Positions 56,787 to 64,000 of a stretch of 64,000 nt of DNA are shown here, one piece after another; the stretch's first letter is position 1, and each line of letters opens with the position of its first letter. Below the pieces are notes generated by a model, which was not told where the DNA came from, searched no databases, and worked only from the letters and a program-made list of their open reading frames with translations. Made by a program: the position numbers and the translations under genes. Origin of the DNA: Melampsora larici-populina 98AG31 (Eukaryota; Basidiomycota; Pucciniomycetes; Pucciniales; Melampsoraceae); assembly GCF_000204055.1 (NCBI RefSeq), contig NW_006768777.1, positions 296,936 to 360,935 of the forward strand, written 5' to 3'.

Positions 56787-56880
56787 GTACTTAATGTATG
56801 TAGTTAAGTACTTAATGTATGTACTTAAGTACTTAGGGTATGTAGCAAGGTACTCAGCCTATGTAATTAGGCACATAGTA
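56787..56880. repeat. short imperfect tandem repeat
   Basis: Several imperfect copies of a unit like 'tatgtagttaagtacttaatg' lie right of the MITE. Similar sequence lies on the left at 56335-56360, so the MITE landed within this array. Confidence 0.8.
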
Positions 56881-56910
56881 TCTAACAGCACTAAAACAGC
56901 TCAAGGATAC

Positions 56911-59850
56911 TTATGAATCCTCCTCACAGCATTTCCTTGCAGCATTTGCTGGAATTTGGCAATGAGGCTTATACTTTTTCACCAGCTTTTCCACATCACC
57001 GCAAGTGTATCCCAGGCTACAGAGATTCCCCCAGGTCAATATACAATGAGAGAGTGACAATGAAAGAAAAAGATAGCTTACTCATATGCAGAGTGAGTCC
57101 TATCAATCTTTCTGAAGAAGGTCCGGATTGTTGTTATGGAGCAATTCTTCCAAATTTCCTCAAATCATTCCTTTGATTGTGCAAATGGTGAGATTTTGAA
57201 ATTACCTTGACAAAATTCTGTACAGAGAAGCTGGATTAATATAAATGGCAGAATGATGATAAGTTGGACTTTACCTTGTTTCATATAACACCAATACAAC
57301 TCAATGGGGTTCAGCTCACAGTGAAATTTGGGAAGGAATAAACAAATGTGACCAGCTTCTTCAATCACCTTCTGAATCAGACATTTTTCTTTCAAGAAGT
57401 CGGACTGTAAGCTGAGAATCCTGAAGGCACAACAGCTTGAAGATTGGAAATGATCTTTAGTTCTTGTATGAGATTCTTTGTCTTCATCAATGAAATAACC
57501 CTGAGCTTCAGCCTCTCGTATCAATTGTTCAGATCTGATCTCTTGATATTGGCAAACAGCTGACTTTTTACACTCTTTGCATTTCCCTAAGAGGGGGCCA
57601 TTACCATTCTGGACGGACTGCAAGCTGTAGAAGTCCCACAATCCACGCTCTTGAAGTACAGCTTTGATACCTTTTGGTTGGCTGGCGAGATCTTTATCTG
57701 GATGATCAGATGGATAGACCATTGATTGTGGTAAGCTTTGTTGCTCAGCTGGGATGTTTGGATCATCGGTTGGGATTATGGTATTGCAAAGCATATTTTG
57801 CTTACCACCAGGATTGAGATTCATGTTCTGAACACGTAGAGCTGAAGTTCCGTACGCCTGATGTGCTGAAGAACAGTCGAAGATGAAGACACCTTGTGAT
57901 TTTGGGTGCAAGAGATTGAAGATTGGAATCGCTTGTTCTTGAAGTTGAGTTATTAACTGAGTCATATCCCACCAAGGATCACCCTTGGTCCCTGGGTAGA
58001 TGACAACTGCTGCATCACAAGGTAGATCGTGAGTTTCAGAGTCGGGTAGAACAAGCCGTCCTGTAGTTTCAAGAATGAAGTCGGAGATGTGGATCAAACG
58101 GCCTGCGCTCTTAAATCTCAAGTCAGGTGTGTCAGGCAAGAGCCAGGCATGCTTGGGTTGTTTGTTTGCATGAACTGTAGATTCATCATGATATACAAAT
58201 ATTGTTTCAGTTGTACCTGTTTCAGGTGACCGACTTTGCTCCAGATTGTCACCAAAAAACTCAGAAGATCGAGCTCGCAGTTCAGCAACATCTGCAAGAT
58301 ACTTCTTGCGGTATTTTACAACGTCAGGACGTTCGTGACCATCGAAATAGATCGATTTCTTGAATGAACTCTTGGGGTTGGAGATTCATCCTGTACATCC
58401 ATCAATAAGTTGTACGCTCAGATATCATCTGGTTGATTCCACAGTCGGGTAAAACTGTCTCATTGACATGACACCGGAAACTATGAGGAGTGACCTTTTC
58501 AAAGATTCATGAACAAGGTCACTTTCTAATTTGTCCCATAAATTCAGAGCACAAAAACAAACCTCTCCAGGCTTCTTTGTCACCAGCCACCGGTAAATTG
58601 ACATCTCTACTTCTTTGTCATCTAAAGCTGATGCAGGTCTTGATGACTTACCAGTCGCTAATAAAGCTAGCTTGCCGTGGGTGATCAAGTTCTCAGCTTG
58701 TTGGCGAATTTTTCGTGCTCAACTGGTCCCTGTAGTAAACTTGGGCAATTTTGAGGGTGGTAGGCGGCGACAGGATGACTGAGCAGTGATGTAAGAAGCA
58801 TTGACTGCAGGCAATTTTGTTTGACTAAGAGTAAGCTCAGGCCTTTGGGTGTTGAATTCACAAATCTCGTCAAGTATCAGGGATGGATAGGTAAACTTTG
58901 GATTGGCCAAGCGTTGTTTGATGTACAGTTCCATGGCCAATTTCAAAGCAACATTAAGCTTGTCAAACTTCTCATAGGATTTCTCCTCCCAAGTCAAACA
59001 AGTCTCAGCCTTGACATGTTTTGACCAATAGTTCTCTACGCGCTCATCAATCCAGGCATCAAAGTTGGGTGAAATCAGATTGTCCAAGCCCGAGTCTTCT
59101 TCAGCAGTCTGATCAATTTCTACAGAAGGTTGTTCTTTGGACGCTGACACAATTTGAGAATCAAGTTCTTCAGAACCATGGCTTATCAAGCTTTCATTCA
59201 GATCAGTTTGATAAGTCGGAGCTTTCACATTGGGATCAGTTTGATAAGTCGGAACTTCTACATTGTTGAATTCAGGATTTTTGGTTTGTACTAGCGAAAG
59301 AGATCTTGGAATAACAGAAGCCCAATTAGAGATCATGTTGATGTTGCCCCCAAGTGCCTTCTTTTGTTTTAAGAGACGGACATGCTTTGTCTGCTTAGGA
59401 ACAGGTGCCGGGAGAAGTTTTTGACGTTTAGGACTTGGGTTTTCAATTGGTTTCCAATAACCCTTTGTGATTTGGCCGCTAGAATTCTTACGCTTATAAT
59501 TTTGAATGGCTGGATACACAACTTTCAAGGTGAAGATTAGCCATGGTCTTGAAACTACTGTCATGTCACATTCTTCCTCATCATCCAAGTCTGTGATGTT
59601 CTCAAATACTTGTCTGATGATTTCATTTGATTCTTGCAATTCATCTTGATGACTTTCAATCAAGGTATTGGCCAGACTGATATCTTTGTCCGTAGCTTCT
59701 GTTAAGTCTATGAAGTTACTGATTGACTTGTCAGAGATTTGTTCGTGGGTACTTGTAGGTGATGCTGGATCATTTGAAGAGTTAGGTGCCTGATGCTTGC
59801 TTTCTTGTTCTCTTTTTCTACGTTTATGTTGACTTTGTTTTCTAATGAGA
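56911..59850 (-). pseudogene. DDE transposase of the Tc1/mariner-type element
   Basis: Reads from about 59850 (GGLIRKQSQHKRRKREQ) to a stop at 56911-56913. A long polar leader (58719-59663) precedes the core. Catalytic residues are all legible: FVYHDESTVHA (first Asp), VFIFDCSSAHQA (second Asp) and FLPKFHCELNPIELYW (Glu). Between the second Asp and Glu is a Cys-rich insert with CKECKKSAVC. The C-terminal part continues over small introns (TIRTFFRKIDRTH, then EKLVKKYKPH). Defects: a TGA at 58719-58721 inside an otherwise open frame, and a frame change plus stop at about 58370-58425, just before KKSIYFDGHERPDVV. So it is decayed, though most of it is preserved. No initiator ATG was settled. Confidence 0.82.
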
Positions 59851-60753
59851 CCACCATTTTACAGGAAATGGACAAGATTATGTAAGAAAATAAAATGATT
59901 TTTCATGTGAAGTGGAAAAATAAGTTTCCTCAACCACTATTTGATGGTGGCAAAATTTTGCTCAAAAATGGGACCGGGGCCACAGTGTTGCAGGCTTTCA
60001 GTGTCAGGCACTGTATATATTGTTGTTACATTCCCATCTCACTCTCTTCCCTCATCTTTTGGAAAGAGAGTAAGTTTTTCCTTACTTGTTGATTAAGGCA
60101 TCTTTTACTAACTCTCATTGTTGTCAGATCCCATCAGATCACAATCTCCTTGAGCTTTATAAGCTTAGAAATCTTTTCTCACTTTTATTAAACTGTTCCC
60201 CCGTAAAACTTAGGTACATTAATATTTCTTTTACTTTATGCTGTTGTTGGTGTTTATCTGTTCTTTTTGTTTCTTATCTTGTTTAGGTTAGTTCCCAGAT
60301 CTGCATATCTGTGGTATTGGAGAAGGGTGCTTATATGATGCATCATATTGATAGGTTCCCGGTCTTTTCAGCCATTTACAACACTCACAAGGACTGCCAG
60401 ATCATCCCTTGATGTCCAGAGGGTTCAAAGCCTTGCAGTTGCATCTAGAGTGCGTTGCAGCTATGTCCCGTCTGAGCAGCTCAGATATATGTGGTTCCAG
60501 TGCCTTAACTCAATGTGTATCAATGAGGAGCCACACAAGTTCAGCCATTCCTGGTTTGGGAACATAGGGCTGTCGCAAGGGCTGTGAGACTGTGTCTCAG
60601 TTGCTGCTGAGACCCAGACCAGCCTTTTTTGCAACATGTGAACCCCTCTCTGTTGTCTGATAAGATCATCAGGAGTGAGTTCATTCACAATATGCAAAGA
60701 TTTGAATTTGACAGTCAAAAGTTGAAGAAGTTAGAGTTTATTGAGACTCACCA

Positions 60754-60812
60754 TGTCAACAGCAAGAGGTTCTGCGGAGGTTCTGCTCCGCAGAACCTCC
60801 ATCTCATTGACA
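60754..60812. repeat. perfect 13-bp hairpin with outer inverted repeat
   Basis: GAGGTTCTGCGGA (60766-60778) pairs with TCCGCAGAACCTC (60787-60799) around an 8-nt loop. Outside it, TGTCAA (60754) pairs with TTGACA (ends 60812). It may be a tiny MITE or a structured RNA element; no TA or other target was confirmed. Confidence 0.7.
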
Positions 60813-62678
60813 AAACCTGCAAAGTATAAAAGGATGATCCTTTTAATAATTAAAAACATATACCATTCAAAATATAATACACCTCTATCACTCAGTCTCA
60901 AGAGTGTACCAATTCTAGAAAAAAGCTCATAGCAAAAAAACCCTGTTAAAAGCATAACAAATTAAGCAAAGAACAACAGTCCATAATAAAAGGGAGAACA
61001 CCTGAAGGACAAGGTTTTCCCTTAACTGGACTAGAGTAGCCAAAAGGGTTTGAATAACCAATAGAACCCTGACCAGGCAAAAGAAACAAAAAACATCAGT
61101 TGGAGTTACTAAGACCAGACAAGAATGTAAACCCTACCTGGTTACAAAAAACCTGAATCTAGTAACCCAACCAAATTAAGATATCAGCTATCCTATAAAT
61201 AAGAGATGTTCTCCCCTAGAAAGAATTTGGATCATCCTTTTTTACCACAAAACCAAAACCTTACTTTTTTACTTTCTGCTAGAAAGACAAAAAATCCCAT
61301 TTCCTAAATTTGACCAAATTCAATTAGTTACAATCATTGAACTCTCCCTGTAGATTCTATGTTATAACTTTTTCTTAGTCTTTGACCAAATTTCTCGTTT
61401 CACTTCTTCCATCGCACTTTCTTGGAAGAAAAGCTTGCTACAGATCATTTAAGTAGGCTTAATTGACTAGCGTCTTCTAACTTCTATCTTCTTTTGATAA
61501 ACTGTTATCAAACTCACCACTGAAGCAAGCGTGAAACATAACCACGACTTGTTGTATTCATTTCAGAAGGTTTAGTTAGTGACTGCACTATCTATCCAAC
61601 TGGCAGCAGTAATCAATATCCTGCACCAAAGACATTTATAATTAACATCTATAACTTACCATTTAGCCCTGCTTGCCAAGAATTTAAAGCTATAATTCAA
61701 CTGCTATATTTGTTAGACCATAGTTCTGAATCAAAACCTTTTGTTAGTAGCATATCATCTTGAAATCTTTTACATTTTCCACCTGTGTAAGATCTTAGGC
61801 CAACACACCATACAAGTCAGAGATAAGAGCTCACTTCATTGGCTGCTCTGACCTACCCTAGACTATGTGTGTCCACTTGACCCTTTTTAAATCCCAAAGA
61901 ACCATTGGTCCCTTTTTTGCCAGTTTTCAAAACCAACACATCTCTGTCTCCCAATCAATCCTCAAAACCACCTTCAATACCTCCATGTCAGACCAAATCT
62001 TATGTACCAAGACCTCAAAGATGAATCAGATCAAATGAAGGAGGTGAGCCACTACTTACTGATCAAAAATGAGAGGTGGTACCCAAAGGCACGACGGTAC
62101 CTCCGGCTTCCAAGAAGACAGGGTGATATTGCTCGGGGCTGTACCGGAGGGAAAAGAATTATCCCTGTACAGGGATTACCTTTTTCTCTCGACGCACACT
62201 GGGGACAATGTGAAAATCTTTTCACAAGTTTTTCCCATCTCCCACACGCGTCGATTTCCCCCCGGCCTCCGAGTCATCTCACACCCGACAGCTTGGAGAT
62301 CCAGCTATCACTTCAGTCCCCTCCATCTTAGTGATCCCTTTTTGCTCCCGCCCGCCGCCCAAAAAGGGGATAGGGGGTCAGAAACCTAGAGTTCAATATG
62401 CGGTAACGAGGAGTGTGACGGAGAAGAACGCGAAACGGCCCTAGTATTAATGTAGTATGTTGTTTCTGTCAGGCTTTAGAAATAGTAGTTTTTTTTTTCT
62501 CTCATACATTTTGTGTTAACTCCTTTTTGTATGAAGCTGTTGTTGGATGGGGTGCCTAGCCCACCGTTCGAGCTCACCCCATCTGCGGTTACTGGTAGTC
62601 CTACCCCCCCTCTAGCTTTTGGCAGAGGGGGCCCCCCCAAACACAACCAAAGCCTCCCTCTCTCGGGAAGAAGGTTAT

Positions 62679-62722
62679 GGTTGTATAGGATACAACCAGT
62701 AGCATGTAGAGAATACTCTACA
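62679..62722. repeat. two adjacent perfect hairpins
   Basis: GGTTGTAT-AGG-ATACAACC (62679-62697) is followed after seven bases by TGTAGAG-AATA-CTCTACA (62705-62722). Two perfect stems in 44 bp are unlikely by chance in plain sequence, but no gene context explains them. Confidence 0.65.
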
Positions 62723-63699
62723 ATGACGCAATAAAGATTAAAACTCAAAGCATAAGATGCTTTAGTTGAATATCAGTATACAATGTATACCCAACAGTCT
62801 ATGACCGCTCATAGATATCACTAAGTAGAGAGTGGATGATACATTCATCAATCCTAAATACATACATAAATTCAAGAACTCATTCAAAAAATCAAATCAT
62901 CAATCAAAGGATAATGTGAACTTTTTTAATATAATACACAAAGGAACCAATAAGTTCAAACTTCTGCAAGTTTGGCACTGAGTTCTTCCATCCGCCTGAC
63001 CAATTCATCCATGACCAGCTTTAACAATGTAAATTCAGTTTCAGTCGATAGATATGCTTCCTGTTCAGTTGGTGGACTCTGGAATTGTGAGATCAGGTGT
63101 GATGACTGATTTCCGTGGATAGTTTGGGTTTGGAATGCTTTGAAAATGAGATCAAGTTATTGATGAGTAATGTGGGAGAATGGTTAATAGATACTCCCTC
63201 AGCTCACTTCTAACTTTAATTGATTGATGCATTGATTCTGAATTTGAAGCTTTGGGATTCTGTTTCTTCTTGGTTTTCTTACTTTAATTTTGAACAATTT
63301 TCTAACTTTCATTTTGAATATAGCTTTAACTTCTTCTCTTGGATCTAGTATCAGATGTAGCAATATGATACGGCTTGAGAAATGTGAGATATACAAGAGA
63401 GGCTCAAAGGTCTTCTAAATGATGTATGATATAGCTGCATGATGTGAATAGCATCAACTCCTCAGTCCAGTATAGCAGCAATGACACAACTCAGTTTAAA
63501 GATATGTATGGTAGCCTTATAGTGTCTAGGTCATAACAGAGCCTGTTTTTTTGGTGAAGCTGTTGTAGATTTGTAGGCTTCTAAGCCATTACACCTGAAC
63601 CTGCACATACATCACAGTACCCTGTGTAGAACTTATATCCCAACAAGGGTTATACAGAGCTGGAAGGGGATAATCTACCAATATAATGACTAGTAGAAG

Positions 63700-63925
63700 A
63701 TGTCTAAAGACTGCCCTCCTAAAACAAGACAATAAGAAAGGGAAACTTTGTTGAATTGAGTACTGATAAGGCACCAGAGAAATATAACTGATTTAGTAAA
63801 AGAAAAGCACCTGATTTGATTAATCTCAACACAATTTTAGTGTTATTCCAGTCGAGTCAAAATGTAGAAAAATAATCTCAATATATTTTTGATATTATTC
63901 CAGAATGACAGTGTCATATAAAGCA
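63700..63925 (-). repeat. dispersed repeat B, copy 2 (inverted)
   Basis: Reverse-complement relative of 1730-1965, with the same order of blocks. No coding capacity. The window ends 75 bp beyond. Confidence 0.55.
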
Positions 63926-64000
63926 CATAAAACAAATTTCTCCTCTGATAGAAGGGCTGGTTTGAGTGACCTAGTACTGCTACAATAAATTTATAATGAT

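Larger units (their letters stand above)
55612..60013 (-). mobile_element. Tc1/mariner-type DNA transposon, 4.4 kb
   Basis: Inverted ends CAGTGCCTGCCACTGAAAGC (55612 inward) and CAGTGCCTGACACTGAAAGC (60013 inward) sit inside TA duplications (55610-55611 and 60014-60015). Between them a minus-strand DDE transposase gene fills about 59850-56911. Two GC-rich MITEs are nested in the non-coding part after the gene. TA target, CAGT-type ends and a D/D/E core fit the Tc1/mariner (IS630) supergroup. The long leader protein and Cys-rich insertion are less usual. Confidence 0.85.
60016..63699. other. AT-rich stretch without recognised gene
   Basis: No supported gene in 3.7 kb. Palindromic features at 60754-60812 and 62679-62722 are listed separately. 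Segment 62080-62400 is less AT-rich and has two overlapping plus frames, with small inverted blocks (GGTACC twice, TCCCTGTACAGGGA), probably an unidentified repeat. The frame at 62476-62748 is open on both strands and unsupported. Confidence 0.4.

Noticed and set aside
62002..62389. Two overlapping plus-strand ORFs
   Set aside because: Two frames are open together over palindromic blocks, suggesting repeat sequence rather than coding.
1..64000. tRNA or rRNA genes
   Set aside because: I looked for T-loop-like GGTTCGA words (for example near 47318) and rRNA-like blocks and found no cloverleaf or conserved core. A tRNAscan run would be decisive.

Overview
The window is nuclear DNA of a basidiomycete fungus, most likely a rust (Pucciniales, Melampsora-like). 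Genes are cut by many short introns (about 50-150 bp), the background is AT-rich, and roughly half of the sequence is transposon-derived. The repeat families (a single-frame Ty3/Gypsy element, a DIRS/Ngaro-like tyrosine-recombinase element, GC-rich palindromic MITEs) resemble rust repeats as I recall them. The genus is inference; no database was searched. A run of 100 Ns at 42130-42229 is an assembly gap.

Layout. 1-2.5 kb: degenerate repeats. 2.55-5.11 kb (-): PHO84-type phosphate transporter, 12 exons. 7.39-9.27 kb (-): mitochondrial carnitine/acylcarnitine carrier, 11 exons. 9.3-11.9 kb: no recognised gene, one 205-bp tandem duplication. 11.93-12.67 kb (+): small orphan protein with a repeated SFACRG motif. 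15.1-16.3 kb (-): probable Whi5/Nrm1-like G1/S regulator, divergent from 17.2-18.5 kb (+): pyrroline-5-carboxylate reductase. 19.08-25.59 kb (-): complete young Ty3/Gypsy retrotransposon with 5-bp target duplication, two in-frame TGA codons and a MITE in one LTR. 25.6-27.8 kb (-): eroded DIRS/Ngaro-like retroelement. 27.8-30.1 kb: foldback elements and a tandem duplication. 30.26-31.74 kb (-): two-finger C2H2 protein gene split by a 252-bp MITE. 34.93-37.61 kb (+): adenylate-forming-reductase homologue that stops after its carrier domain. 38.7-41.7 kb: repeats. 41.74-46.13 kb: PIF/Harbinger transposon with an open Myb-like ORF (+) and a broken transposase (-). 47.46-49.9 kb (+): NADPH oxidase, NoxA type, 10 exons. 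52.98-54.49 kb (+): Ser/Pro-rich orphan. 55.61-60.01 kb: Tc1/mariner-type element with a decayed transposase (-) and two nested GC-rich hAT-type MITEs. 60-64 kb: AT-rich, repeats only.

The host genes are independent single genes, not operons. Together they cover phosphate uptake, acylcarnitine shuttling into mitochondria, proline synthesis, regulated superoxide production and probable G1/S control. What is distinctive is the layering of at least five transposon orders, several with exact target-site duplications, including one that breaks a coding exon.
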